Positions 33,900 to 46,454 of a stretch of 64,000 nt of DNA are shown here, in pieces. The notes beneath the pieces are model-generated. The model was given only the letters and a program-made list of their open reading frames with translations. It ran no database searches and was not told the origin of the DNA. Source of the stretch: Adiantum capillus-veneris (Eukaryota; Streptophyta; Polypodiopsida; Polypodiales; Pteridaceae); NCBI GenBank assembly GCA_014529385.2, contig CM043955.1, positions 150,053,640 through 150,117,639 of the forward strand. Direction: 5' to 3'. Position numbers and translations under genes: made by a program. Each line of letters opens with the position of its first letter. The stretch's first letter is position 1.

Positions 33900-36530
33900 A
33901 CCACTACAAGACATTACTAACAAGTCAAAACGATATCGATTAAACGCTAATTTAGAGCAGGACTATGCTACTGTACAACTTGGCACATCTAATCCTAACG
34001 CTGGAGATCATCTATAGAACCTTGGGTGCAAGGAAATCAACTTATGGATTGATGGCCATATTTACCCTGGCGATCCAATGACCAATGCATCACCACTCTT
34101 TCATAATGTCACTGAGCTACTGCGTTTTACTGGAGATGGGAGAGACGGATTGTTTGGCTACTGCTGAAGATTATATTCATCTTTTGTCAACAAAAGGGAA
34201 GCAAGAAAACATCTTTGTGATGCCTATTCATCATTACAAGAGAAGTACGTGAAAGACATTTAGCAAGTCAGAGAGGAAGCCAACAAGAAGATGAAGCAGC
34301 TAAACGACAAGATGTTAAAGCTTATTAAAAAAGCAAAGCATCAAAAAATGGAGCAAGAGCACTGTCTAGAAAATTATGTTCAACTACAACACATTGCATG
34401 CAATATGCACCGGCAAATCAATAATATCACACACATTCGCAAGCGCAAGAGACATGCGATGTCTATGCTATCTTCAAGTGGTGGAGCTCAAAAGAAACGT
34501 ATTCGTCAAACTCGGTAGGAATACAAAATGCAAGCTTCTAATTTCTTACAATTTTTTGCAGGTTGCTATAATATTATTTCAATATGCAGGAACTTGTCTC
34601 AGATGACGACTCTTCTGCATCATATCATCAAACCAAAGGAGTTGGTGGAGCTATTGGATGATCCATCTAATGTTGGCATTGCTAATGTTTTGCGCCAGAA
34701 GTATTTTAGTGAGCTAAAGAGCATTGTGTCGCCTCACGAGATCATGGAGGTGTGTGGCAGCGCAGGAATAAGTTTCAAGGCCTACGAAGCTTTGTATAAA
34801 CTTGTCACACTAGGTCATAGAGAAAAATGTTTATTTAGGTTGCTGCCAACACCTTATAGTGTCAGCGTTGCAAAAAGGTACACCAATAATGATGTTGCAA
34901 GCTTGTTGGGTGGATTTCAATATGTGGAGAAGGCCTTGTCATTAGAAGAGAGAAAATCCTTTCGTTACAAACAATGAGTTCAATTATGTCTATGTTGACT
35001 TGTTGAAGCTCCAGGAGTCAATGATAAGATTTTATGGATTGACATACGAAGAGTGTGATGGCAAAGTTATATTTGTGATGAAGCTTGATGAGTGCCAGAT
35101 CGTCAAAGATCAACGGATCGAAAGGGTAAGCGTTACGCTTATGAACAGAGCCTTGGTGGGCGTCGATGTTGAGCTAAATGCCAACAAAAAGGGAAACACC
35201 TGTTAAGATGTTCAGTCCGAGAAGAATATTTGGTGGCTGGCAGCTTTTCATTTACCACACGAGACACATGAGTCCCTCAAATGTATTTTAATCACACCCC
35301 AATCGTTGTTGATGTCATTCGGCAACAACAAGAAGGACAACGATTGCAGGTTCAAATCTGGTATGTTCCAAGTGGAGCGGCATTTGGTAGGAGACTTGAA
35401 AACTCTCAAGTGTATGTTAGGATGCAAGCAAGGTGCAATGACCATCTTTCCATGTATTTATTGCTACCACAGTAAAGTCTCATTAGAAACTGAGGGCAAG
35501 GGTTCAAAGGTCAGCAAGTCAAAGGGCGATAAGGGTAAGGGGGGCAAAGCTGCAGTAAACTCTGTGAAAGGTCTGTCCACTACACAAACAGTGGGTAAAG
35601 CACTACAACAATGGTTTCAAGGTATCCTCAATTGTAACCAGAGTGTACCTCCTAATCGAGACATGGACGATCCAAATTGGGATCCAATTCTATCGATTCC
35701 TTTGATAAATCTTCTTGTGTGCACTCTTCATGCCCGTCTACGAATTCTTGAAATGTTGCTTATGCTCCATATTAATTATGCTTGGAATATGGAGCCTACA
35801 TAAAGAAGAGAAAAGTGTATCAGAGAACTCAAATCTATTCTATCAAGTGTTGGCCTACATGGGGTGCAATAGAGTTATCAAAGGACAGGAAGGCATCTGG
35901 AAGTACACAAGATCGTCCTAATAAAATATGTATGGGTGGTAGTAAAGCTAGGCATATGCTTTTAGACTATTCTGACTCCCAAAGTCCCAATGAGTTTCAA
36001 TTATGGAAAAAGGTGTGTGACATTACGACCTACAGAGGTAACGAAGCAGTCCTAGGAATTAAGCGTGCAGTCAAAAAACATTAGTGTTTGAACTAAAGTT
36101 TTATTATTTTTTCAGCACATTCTTTTTTCTCATAGCTCATTTTTTCTCGACACATTTGGTTCATTGGGCATCTGGAGTAGCCAAGGAATGGAGCGCTCAC
36201 ACTATCCAACAAAAGTAGTGTATTTTAAAAATACACGGCATGGAGGCGGGAGGAAAAAGAGCAATTCCCTACACGAAATGTTCAATTGGCTCTACAAAGT
36301 TTTAGCGGGGAGAGAAAGGAAGAAGACTAGAATGCAAAGAAGTTTAAAATGCAAAATAGAGAAAGTGGTTAGCATGAGGTGATCACAATCATATCATATT
36401 TCTAGTGCAAAAGATCGATTCCGACGATGGTTGGAGACAAGGCGACGAAATGGCAGCCGTTGGGTGGAAAATCAATAAATTTTTTGACACTAATAACTAC
36501 TTCTATTGTAAACATGCATTGTAATGCCAC
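33900..36530 (+). pseudogene. Intron-containing transposase-like gene, broken
   Basis: Coding patches in order: 34000-34150 (INLWIDGHIYPGDPMTNASP), 34265-34516 (Lys-rich coiled coil KQLNDKMLKLIKKAKHQ), a likely intron 34517-34562 or -34590 (G|GTAGGA...TTTTTGCAG), 34600-34975 (PHEIMEVCGSAGISFKAYEA), 35000-35803 (one TAA at 35204) and 35782-36084, then 36164-36525. Key blocks: FVMKLDECQIV, QSEKNIWWLAAFHLPHETHE, VERHLVGDLKTLKC then a CIYCYH zinc-like pair. Two Asp followed by C-x2-C resembles DDE/RNase H-fold transposases with an inserted zinc element. Several stops and shifts. I cannot assign a superfamily. Confidence 0.45.
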
Positions 36531-36649
36531 GTGATTTGTTGACGCCCCAATCAATGGTTCCATGGGTCAAATTTTACCAATTTTGGAGTTTTTTTTTAAA
36601 TTTTATTAGTATTATTGAGTTTTTGAGTTTTTTTAATAAAAATATTACT

Positions 36650-37450
36650 ATATAAGTCAAAACTCACAACTTAAAGTTCATTACTTGTTTGCACATTCTA
36701 GAAGATCCTCTCGAGCACAAAGGTGCATGCACTCATATCTTGCACCACATGGACGATTCACACGAGCAGACTGGCACTACGCACATCAATACCACCACAG
36801 CTACTCACACCACGAAAAATCTGCAGCAAGAACCCTATGGCTTCAAATCCACATCCCCAACCACAAGTGGATAACCCAGCATCCCAACCCGCTCCAGATA
36901 CCCAAGAGCCTCCTTAACCATCAAATCCAGATGATTTAACCACCATGCGACATATTTTTAGAGATCTTGGAGAATTAAACCATGCCAACCGCACACCTCT
37001 GCCAGATACCTCACCAATTTCATCTCTACATCTAGAGCCATGCAAGAAATAAGAGCAACAGAAGAAGAATACCGAGATCCGCTACAAAATCCAGAGCCCT
37101 CGCCTGCTGTCACAACAACTGATGCTCAGGCCACCACAGAAACCATGCCGCAAAAGTTTCCACCGTGAGTCAAACAAAGAGTAATCAAGGTAATACTAGG
37201 CGACCCGATTTCTAAAGTACGAGATGCCAAGAGGAGGAAAAGAATGAGGGAGATTTAAAAGAAAGAGGCATCTGAGAAGGAAGCACAAAGAGTGCAAGAA
37301 GAGCAAAGAAGATAGAGAGAGCAAGAGGAATGGCAGAGAACCGAGGCCGAGAGAGCGCATTTGGAAAACTTACAAGTATAAGCAAAGACAGAGAGAAAGG
37401 CGGCATAGGATAGAGTTCAAAAGAGGTCTATATGCAAGTGCACTAGCTAG
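36650..37450 (+). pseudogene. Unrecognised ORF remnant, Pro/Gln then Glu/Lys coiled coil
   Basis: A TATA-like ACTATATAAG at 36647-36656 precedes patches such as MASNPHPQPQVDNPASQPAP (36838-36897) and a later Glu/Arg/Lys-rich part (37200-37400) with several stops. It may be a gag-like N-terminus of another element. Weak support. Confidence 0.3.
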
Positions 37451-37782
37451 GGTGGGTGATTTGGCAATCGAAGGCTATCCAGGTAACCTGGAGTCACTAC
37501 ATGTGAACAAGCTCTAAAATAATCTCTAGATCCAAGTCGCAATCAAATATTAGTCAAAGTGTCAAATCTAGCTCTGATCGTGCACAATTGTGTGATCAAC
37601 AACTAAAATCAAGCCAAGAAGTCTTATGTTTGAATGTGCTTCAAAGCTTGTCAACATACAAAATGTATGACGCAATCAAAATCCATTTAAGAGCAGGGTC
37701 TATGCATAAAGTCTGGCTCAAATCATCAGGCATATTTTGGCAAAACCGAACTCTCAAGCGTATCTAATCTAACTATGCCTAA

Positions 37783-37868
<86 letters not shown>

Positions 37869-38640
37869 CTATATATATATATAGATAAGAAATGAATAAA
37901 CAAAAATGTAAAAATATTGAAGAGAAATATAAAAAAAGAAGATGTATTCTTTTGTTTTTACAAGGTTTTTTAAATTAATATTTGATTTTTTATAAATTTT
38001 CTAGTGTTTTCAATATTCTTTGAGTTTAAATTAAGTTTTCAATTTTTATAAAAAATTTATATGATTTTTTCAAAAGTTTTTCTAATCGATTTTTGATTTT
38101 TTAGGAATTCTTTTTTTTAAAATTTGTTTTTGTGAATTTTCTATTGTTTTTTGTGAACTTTCTATTTTATTGATTTTTTGATAAATTTACTATTTTTTTA
38201 GTTTTTTGGTTAATTCCCTACTTTTTTGGGATTTCTATTTGAGTTTTCTATTTTATGTTTTTATTTGGTATTTTAAAAATTTTAATGTGATTTTTTCTCT
38301 TTTTTAAAGTTGTTATTTTTGGTTTTTAACATTTTTGGGGGACTTCTTTTAAAACATAATTAAATGCAAAATAAAGACAAAGTAAAATTCTAAACAAACT
38401 AAAATGAGATGATGAAAACTAAATGAAATGAAACAACCAATGAAATAAAATAAAATAAAATAAAAAAATCAACAAAGAAAATGTAAGGTGGCAGGCGTGG
38501 AAAGAGGCGAGAATGAACTACGTTCAAAGCTCTAGAGCTTTCAAGGTTGTTTATGGTGGAGAATGTGTATAAACTATATGGCCTTTCTACAAATATTTTT
38601 AGCAATTGCAATAGGAAGTTTGATGGCCATTTCTAGAGAG
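37451..38640. other. Microsatellite and T-rich non-coding DNA
   Basis: (GT)n at 37785-37852 passes into (TA)n to about 37883, then 400 bp of T-rich DNA with TTTTT runs (37960-38350). No gene. Confidence 0.7.
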
Positions 38641-39410
38641 CGGTATTCCGAAAGCTGAACACTACTCTTAATTTGATCATCCTTAGACTAATGGTCAGAT
38701 TGAAAGTAAATTTACTTGAAGATATGCTACACTCATATGTAAGTATTTAGTAAACTGATTGAAAGGAGTATTTTGCCAATCTTGGAGTTTTCTTACAATA
38801 GTTCTAAACATGTATCTACAGGCTTCCATCTCTTTATACTCATGTATGGGTATCAACCTACATCACCAGCTATGATGGGGTTGGCCAGAAAATGAATATG
38901 TTTGGCAAAAGATTTTTAAGGAGAATTTTGACATGTTACGCACTGCTAAGAGTAATGTTAGACAAGCTCAAGACCACTACACGAAGTTTGCATATGAAAA
39001 ACACCATGAGATATCCTTTATGGATGGGAAAATAGTATTTTTGAAGGTTCCAAAACATTCACACATTCTCAAGACTAGATTGTAGTCCGTTCAAGATTCT
39101 TATAAAGATTGGCAAGTGTGCCTACAAGTTAGATTTATCAATTCTTTCTCGTGTTCATCCTGCTTTTCATACTAGCCATTTGCGAAAGCGATTAGAGACA
39201 ATGTGGTTGATACACATGTTTAAATTAACCCCATGAACCAGAACAACTTTTGGATTATCGCGATTCACAAACAAGGAATCATCATTAAGTGGAGAGTCTA
39301 ATAGACCCGATGGAAGGGTTCCACTTGGGAAAACGTTAATGCTCTGAGAAAATATTTTCACTTTTGTTTTCAAGGAAGGAAAGTCACCTTCAATGAAGGC
39401 TCATAAGTAT
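38640..39410 (+). pseudogene. Gypsy integrase C-terminal fragment with chromodomain-like end
   Basis: Degenerate codons show TNGQIESKF (from the DGQTE motif), the SISLYSCMG / HHQL region, then MLRTAKSNVRQAQDHYTKFA, EKHHEISFMDGKIVFLKVPK, and after shifts a VHPVFHxSHLRKRL-like stretch (39140-39190) and IIIKWRV...GSTWENVNALRKYF near 39270-39350, the W-x-x-(A/S)-TWE pattern of plant chromovirus integrases. Plus strand, opposite to element A. No LTR is found beside it. Confidence 0.75.
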
Positions 39411-40302
39411 TGCTATGAGTAGGGACTATGAGCCAAGAGGGCACAAAGATATAGGAGCACGTATAGAAGTCCTATATTTAGAGGCAAGGCCAGCTATATA
39501 GGGTGGATGGGTAGTGTTTCCAGCTCTTGTTTGTGGCTAGGCTATCATACGAGCATACTTAAGGTGAACATCAAGAAAAATGAGGATGGTTAGGCAAAAT
39601 GAACTTCTCTTAATGATGGGCGTAGTGATACCTGGGTAAATGGACTTCTACATTGCTAATGCTAAAGATGATGAGAGTTGCCCAAGATGCATTCTCTGTT
39701 AATCCATGATGCACACAGACATGAGATCTTCTGAAATTGTGGAGACCTAATGCCAGGCCAAAGTAAAATATTGTGCATGGATGTGAAGTACTTCTAAAAA
39801 ACCTTCAGTATTCCTTGATGTTTGCCTGTTGTCTTCAACATTTGAATTGGTGTATGCCATAGCGAGGTTTCATCTTGCTTTTGGCTTTGAAACACTTAAG
39901 AAGTTAGTCAGTTGAATGTTGAGCATTGCAGAAGCTATGAGATCAAGCTTTTCTTTTCCGTTCCTTGATACATCAGACGAATTTGCAGGACTTACTCTTT
40001 CTTTGTATCTTCGTGCTATACCGAGCGAAGTGGATCAACATCATGCCTACAGTGTGAAAAGACTTTACCACATTTTCATCCAAAGGTAATTTCCATGCTA
40101 CACCTAGCCTTTGAGTCCTACACACAGCCGAGCCCATTATGTGTAGAAATGTTTAAGCTTACAAAGGGTCCTAAAACTTGCTAAAGAGAGACTAACCTAA
40201 CCTATGCACTCACAATACAAGAATGTTTGGGCTGATGGTAGCCATTAGCTCAGCTGTGTTACATATATTACAAGAATGAGCCAACATGAGTAAGAACTGT
40301 CT
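39411..40302. other. Spacer, includes remorin 3' flank
   Basis: No gene recognised. The part next to 40303 should hold the 3' UTR of the minus-strand remorin gene; I see no clear poly(A) signal to place its end. Confidence 0.4.
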
Positions 40303-41106
40303 CTAGCCAAAGGATTGAGAGAAGCATGCACAGAGGGAATATCTGGCCTGGAAAAGGCTGGCTTCCTCGAGCATCTCGTCGGCGCGATGGCATGTCTTTT
40401 CCATGGCCTCTTGTCTGTAGGCCTTCGCAGCAACTCGTCGTTCCTTGGCTTTTCGATGGGCTGCATCCAACCTGTTTGCTATCTTTGTTCTCATTTGTAT
40501 TCGTTTTCTTTCCAATTTCATCTGTTGAGCCAAAACAAAGACTGATTATGACACTAGAATGTCCTAAGCAGTACAATACAAAACCCAAAAGCCGAGGGAT
40601 GGGTCCATTTGTAATTCATTTTCATATCATCTAGTGGTATATGACAGGAGTAGAGTGGGCAAAGAATTCCATGAGGTCAATATATATATCACCACCTCTA
40701 GCTTCTTCAAGTCAGCCTGAGCTTTTGCAGCCTGTAAATCCTCCCAAGCTTGGATCTGTGTCTCCTCCCTTTCATACCTATTTGTACATTGAAAGCTGTC
40801 AAGTCTGTCTATCAAAAGAGGCATAAATGTCTGTATGCATATGCAATAAGCAGATATATAGGCAAGCCCACTTCGGTGCATGTGTGCATGAAGGCTCATG
40901 TGCGCGCACACACACACACACATGTATAGAAATACAGAAAGATTTACATGTGTGGATGTAATATATGTATGTTCAGTATGTACAGTTCAACACAGAGAAA
41001 GAAAGATCTCATTACTTCTATTAGAGGCCGAAGTCCGCCTATGAGACAAATCAAATATAAATGTGTGTCCAAAATCTATCAGGAAAGGACAAAAGTACAA
41101 AGTAAC

Positions 41107-41187
<81 letters not shown>

Positions 41188-44100
41188 GCAAGCAGCTTCA
41201 ATCTGGTGGCTTCTTTCCAAGCAGTTGCCCTAGCATCTAGGACATCTCTTTTGAGATCCTCCAAATCAAGGTGTCTGAGGCCCTTGCCTATGTCCTCTTC
41301 CTCCTCTTGTCTGGAACTCCAATTAGAATCAAAGCTTGTGCCAAGAGAATGCTGTACTTGAGCTTGGGCAGAGACGCCTTGCAGTTCGAGCTTAGCCCGG
41401 TGGCATCGTTCCACTTCTACAGGGCTTATTCTTCTCATGTCGATGATGCCTGTAGCAACGGGTGCCGGGTGGTTTCGCATGGGAATGTTCTGCCTTGTGG
41501 GAGACATGGCCCTGCCTTTTTGAGGACTACGATGTGGGCTCTGGTGTCTTGAGCTCCCCAGGGGAGTCACTTGTGTTCCCATGTCACGATGTGATGCTGT
41601 TGGTGTTATTTCTGTGGCTGCATCCTTCATGTAGCTTGTCATCGTCAATGCTTGTCCTCCACGCATTTCATGCTTCTGAATGTGTAAGTGCTCTCCTGAG
41701 TTTCGTAAGTCCCCTTTGCATTCAGCATCTGCAACCAGTGACAACACAGATACATGCTGTTTAAAGAGTCCAAACTTCATGTAATGCAGGTGTGGGATGC
41801 GAAGTAATGGACAAAAGTTCAGGCTTTTTAAGGCATTGGCAGAAATACCGTTTCTCCTTTTGATAACACACCCAGGTAGTTTTAGTTACATCAGAGGAAC
41901 ATCAACATGCAAACAGGCGCAGCCGAATTGCTACATGCATGGGTGGTGGACTGGGCAAACAAGTCGATGACGGCATTGACTAACCATAGCACGAGGATGG
42001 AGACAGATAAAACCATTTACATAGGAAAGGGGCATGCTGTATCTACATGATGATCATCAAATGAAGGCTACATGTGACTCTAAGGGGAGACCGGCATGCC
42101 TCTAACCTCCCAACCATGCACCTTTGTAGAGTGTCCCCCCTAGCATGCATGCCATCCAATTGGCAGGGCCTTGCCCTAAGGTCTCTACCCACACGGTCAT
42201 ACTTATGGCCTGGCGTTGTCTCATGACCCTTGTCCCCAGACTACGAATGGACAAAAACATGTTACACAGCTCTATATGCACAAAGAGATAAAATATGAGT
42301 TGTATTCACAAAAGATGAGGACTACAGAGACAAACCTTTCATGGACGGTTTTATGATTCCAACCTGTGTAGCAAGTGGCCTCAACCCCTCCTTCGGTGCT
42401 TGGATTCCAGGTGAACGAGTATTGATACTTGAAGAGAGCTGTTTATCAGCATTGACTGGGCTACCCCAAAAGAGCTCCATACCACCTGAACCTGTAGCTG
42501 GTGCATGTGAGCTTCTAAGTGCACCTCTTGTTATTAATGGTTCCACTTGGGAATTGGGCTTCAGAGTGCCTTGTGTCACCATCGGATATGTCCGATTTTG
42601 AAACACACCCTGTGCCAAAAATGGGTTTATTGCAGTATTAGTCGCAGCTCTTGGTGGAGGAATGGGCTGTATCTGATCCAAGCATGCTTGTGCACAACTG
42701 ACTGCATTGCTGAGCTTCTCAACTTCATTCCTCAGGATGTCCTTCTCCCTCATGTTTGTATTCGTTTGGACATGGCACGGTTGAATTTCCTGCACCTTAT
42801 TGCAAGAAGGCTGTATGGAAAAGCTTTCTTTCTCTATGCTAACCGGGAAACTATGCTCATTATGGCTCAATTTAAACAGAGGAACTTTATGAGTTGAATT
42901 GTTCAGAATTTGAGCTGAGGTAGAACTGAGCTTGGCACGCATCCATTTTTCGTCTTCATCCCACTTACAAGCGACAAATTTGGGCTTTACCAAGTCGCCG
43001 TTGAAGCCACTGTTGCAAACGTTGGCCAATACCTGATTCAGGCAAGGATGCCTGAAAGGCTTACCATCTTCAGTCACTAAGGACGGCTGATATTGCTTCA
43101 TTAATGTGTTTATCAGATTATCGATAGGAGCTACTTTCTTTAAGCTATTCACATCCTCAATTTTTGAGGTTAATGAGAGGCTCTTTGGCACACAAGCTTC
43201 GTGAGGTTTATTTGATTTGCAGGCCTCTGTCGCACTACTGACAAGCAGATGTGGTTGGTGCAAGGATGACTGAACAGCTAGCTTGCTTGGTGGATCAAAT
43301 TCAAATTTCATATAATGTGTACTAAGGTAGGATCCTGCAAAAGCATAACTCTGCTTTCAATCGTTTTGAGAACTGATACTACTGTAAAAGTCATTGAAAA
43401 GATTGAAAGAAGAAGCAGTAAGTCTCAAAAGTGCATGCAGAGATAAGTGCTATCGCAATTACCTTCCATCACTTGAGTATTAGTGTGATCATTTGATGCT
43501 CCATCCAATTGCTCTGTCTGTGAATTGCTCTCAACAAGGACTGAATATTCCTACATATATCAAATACAGCCATGGTCAATGTTTAGCAAGCGTCAAAAAG
43601 CCCGACTATACGATATCTAAGATGTAGAGTTCCATAGGTGTCGAGTATAGCTCGTCTCACAATTTCACAAAGTCAGTATGGGTACATCAACTTACATACA
43701 TAGACTTTGAAAGTTGTTCTTACACACAATTTCAATGAGATTAGTGCCGATTGAATCAGAAAGGATGAAAATCTAACTATACAAAGTGTAAGTCAGCATG
43801 GATTTCTCTCAGGATTTCGATGCTGAATTTTACTGAGGTTTAGCTTATGTCATTCTGACAGCCATGGCTGTGCTTACTTGAAAGCCTCTCTTATTAGCTT
43901 CTGTTCTGCCACAAAACTTTCAATCGAAAATTCTGTGCGACGTGATTAAGGTGGGATTTATTTGAAACCTAATTAAGACTAATCACAAACTAGAACTGTC
44001 TCAGTTTAAACCTGCTTAAAACCTTCTTACAACAAATTGATCGCATAAATAGCATCCTCAAAAGTAATTCCTTGTGTCATACAGAAAAGTCATTCAAATG

Positions 44101-44580
44101 TTGCCATGTTGAGTACGCATGCACGAAAAATAACTTCTAACAGTCTCATTCAAGAGGCTCTCCTCTCCAGTTTAGGCTCAGTAAAGGCATTGTAAGCATT
44201 CAGAAAGTCCTTTAAATATTGAATGAGATAGAGCTTGTCCAAGTTACCTCATGCCGCGGTGCTTTCTGTTTGGGCTTGTCGCGGCAGTCGTTATGTTGCT
44301 CGACAAGGTGTAGGGGTTGAGCACTCTCTTGCGGCGAATTCACGAAGGTGGCACGTTCAGCACTGCTTGAAGAAGAGCACGAATAACGACAGGTAGAATT
44401 AGCACATAGTGCATGGGTTCTTATCACCGACTTGGGGCTGTCTCGTCCTCCCCCTGGTACTGATTCATCAAGAAGCTGCTGCTTTCCTGCTGGTAATGGG
44501 CGTATGATGTCCTTGTCTGCCCCCCCTGGTGGGCACTTTCTGGCTGTCTGCACCCCATAATTCTTCACCAATGTTGACAT
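40303..44580 (-). CDS. Remorin family protein (group 6-like), six exons
   Basis: Exons on the minus strand: 44580-44248, 43550-43463, 43334-42336, 41728-41185, 40777-40696, 40521-40303. Every junction has GT/AG and phases agree, giving about 754 residues. The C-terminal remorin domain is in exons 4-6: TAWKEATRLKLLA, YEREETQIQAWEDLQAAKAQ, MKLERKRIQMRTKIANRLDA and a Cys-containing tail, a coiled coil. Exon 4 also has MKDAATEITPTASHRDMGTQ and SPHRSPQK, as in long remorins of the REM6 type. Remorins attach to the inner face of the plasma membrane in nanodomains. The start is the ATG at 44580, with TTG upstream; extra 5' exons cannot be excluded. No break is seen, so it is probably functional and the only clear host gene here. 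Confidence 0.88.
41112..41183. repeat. (GA)36 microsatellite at a splice donor
   Basis: A pure GA/TC run of about 72 bp. On the minus strand the donor after exon 4 (41185) is the first GT of GTCTCTCT..., so the intron starts with the microsatellite itself. Confidence 0.93.
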
Positions 44581-46171
44581 TCCCAAAATGCAGGATGCCA
44601 GACCAGCAAATTAAATGTCAAGAGTCAAGAACGAGTCTTCTGCAAATGGTGTTGCTGAGATTTCCTTGCAGTTCATGTGGTAATCTCAAAACATCTGATT
44701 AGGTACATCCATTCTGTGGCGGCGATTGAATGATCGAATTTCTGACGACTTTCTGGACAAATTCACAGGTGATTTAGCTCATTGCTGCGCCAAATGGGTA
44801 ATTCCAATGGCGAGAGGCAAACTGCACAAATGTATTGCATATGAGTGGAGAAATCACCAGCTGTTTTATCAAAAGCCTCTAAATGTTTGCTTAATTTGGG
44901 CACTCCACAGTAGCAGGAGAGTCCTGTGGTTATGTGATAAATACATGGGAGACCACACTCACCTCACCTGGCCGGTGCGACATGTAGCAGATAGAGGACA
45001 ATAGGCACGAGAGGAAAACAACGTTCTAACATTGACGGGGAGAATGAGAATGAGAGAGAGAGAGAGAGAGAGAGAGAAGAGAGAAGGTGGATTACTGTCT
45101 TTAGACTTGAATCAGTGTTTGGTGGCTTGTCGAGAGGGAGGAGCTGGCCGCATGACAAAGAGCGCGGCTTAATTGTATGGGCCTTTTGTTGTTTCATGCC
45201 AATAAAGAGCAAGGAGCAAGAGCAAAGAAAAAGCACACTGGCAAACGCCCACTGGCTACAAATATTCAACCTGAAACGTACAAAACATCACCCACAATGC
45301 ATTATGCCACATCTGGATTCTGGAACCCAAGTTCCAACTCCCACCTAGCAAAGAAGGCGTGGAGAAAAAAGCATAAAAAAGCAATTCAGAAAATGGAGCA
45401 GACCCACCAAATCAGAAAAAGATCAGAATGAGCAGGAACCATGCAACGACATTGGAACTTTCACAAACGTCATAAAAAACGGAGGAAAAAGCAACGCCCA
45501 TATAAGAAATTAGTAACACCCAATTCAGAAAATGGTGAAAAAGCAGCACCCAATTCAGAAATTGGATTAAAAAAGCAAGACCCAATTCTAAGAAATGTGG
45601 AAATATGAAAGGAAAGCAAATTCCGATGCAGAAAATGGAGGAAAAAGCAAGGCCCACATTCGAAAATTCACTCTCCTTCCTTTCTTTCGTTTTCCTGTGA
45701 CTTTTCTCAAGTCTCGACTCTCAATGCTTATCTTTCATGAGAGGCCAATGCGCATTGCGGCCTTGCCCTACAGGAGCGGAGGAAAAAAGCAGAAAAAAGC
45801 AAGAAAGGGCCCGTCCTGCCCGCAGCCCCACAATGGGCCAAAGAGCGATCATGATGCTGAATCCTGATGACGATAAAGAGCAGACTCAATTCTGAAAGAG
45901 AAGAAGCTGACAAGCAAACAAATGAATGTTGTTGCAGCCTGCCTAGCCTAGCTGGGGAATCGGGATAGAGAAGAAGTTGAAACCCCATCGTGCGAATCCG
46001 GTCCCTTCTTCCAGTTTCTCAAACGTCCACCTGCCACTGCTCACGTAAAATGGAAGTTTAATTCTACTCGCTCCGCCCTGTGTTTTACCTTCCCAAAGGT
46101 TGATTTGGGCAGTCGATTCTCCTCAAGTACAAACATATACTGGCAGGTTGCTAATTTTATTAGCTGGAACC
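44581..46171. other. Remorin upstream region with GA tract and minisatellite
   Basis: Contains (GA)n at 45051-45077, which reads CTCTCT on the coding strand as in many plant core promoters, about 470 bp before the ATG. Diverged repeats of a unit near 32 bp (CCCAATTCAGAAA-TGG-GAAAAAGCA) lie at about 45480-45660. No ORF here has support. The rest shows nothing recognisable. Confidence 0.5.
45480..45660. repeat. Minisatellite, about 32-bp diverged unit
   Basis: The core CCCAATTCAGAAA(A)TGG(A/T)GAAAAAGCA(A/G)C recurs about five to six times with changes and small indels between 45480 and 45660, with an outlying related copy at about 45385. Confidence 0.7.
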
Positions 46172-46186
46172 TTCTAAGATTTTTTT

Positions 46187-46439
46187 ATTTTTATTTTTTA
46201 TTTTTTTGGAGAAGTACCTACAACTTTGAAATTACAACACACACCCAACCCCCGTAGGTGGAGGCAACCCGACTCTTAAGGTGAGTCTTCCCGGGCGGGT
46301 AAGGAGGCCATCCCATCATATGGACTAGGGGAACAACCCCTAAAGGTTACATGTCATACTAGCTGTCAAGGGGGTTTGAACCCTAGCCCTTTGACACAAG
46401 GGGCTAATGCTCTACCAACTGAGCTAGCACTCGTTGACA
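46187..46439 (-). mobile_element. tRNA-derived SINE with target site duplications
   Basis: On the minus strand the element starts TGTCAACGAGTGC, has a pol III A box TAGCTCAGTTGG (plus 46415-46426), a B box GGTTCAAACCC (plus 46372-46382), a tRNA-unrelated body, and an A-rich tail (AAAAAAATAAAAAATAAAAA) at its left end. TTCTAAGATTTTTT flanks both sides (46172-46186 and 46440-46454), a perfect target duplication of about 15 bp. Body length about 253 bp. SINEs are copied by a partner LINE; none is seen here. It inserted into the DNA between the remorin and HUH genes. Confidence 0.9.
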
Positions 46440-46454
46440 TTCTAAGATTTTTTT

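Noticed and set aside
36164-36382. Independent small gene
   Set aside because: More likely a further exon or shifted piece of the transposase-like gene that precedes it.
40948-41361. 137-codon plus-strand ORF with poly(RE)
   Set aside because: Translation of the (GA)36 microsatellite and antisense of remorin exon 4.
41079-41780. Remorin exon 4 read as a 233-codon single gene
   Set aside because: The frame runs through the microsatellite into intron sequence; the GT/AG junctions at 41185 and 41728 with matching phases explain it better.
46372-46439. Functional tRNA gene on the minus strand
   Set aside because: A and B boxes are present, but the acceptor stem does not pair properly and the unit continues into a body and A-rich tail with target duplications, so it is the head of a SINE.
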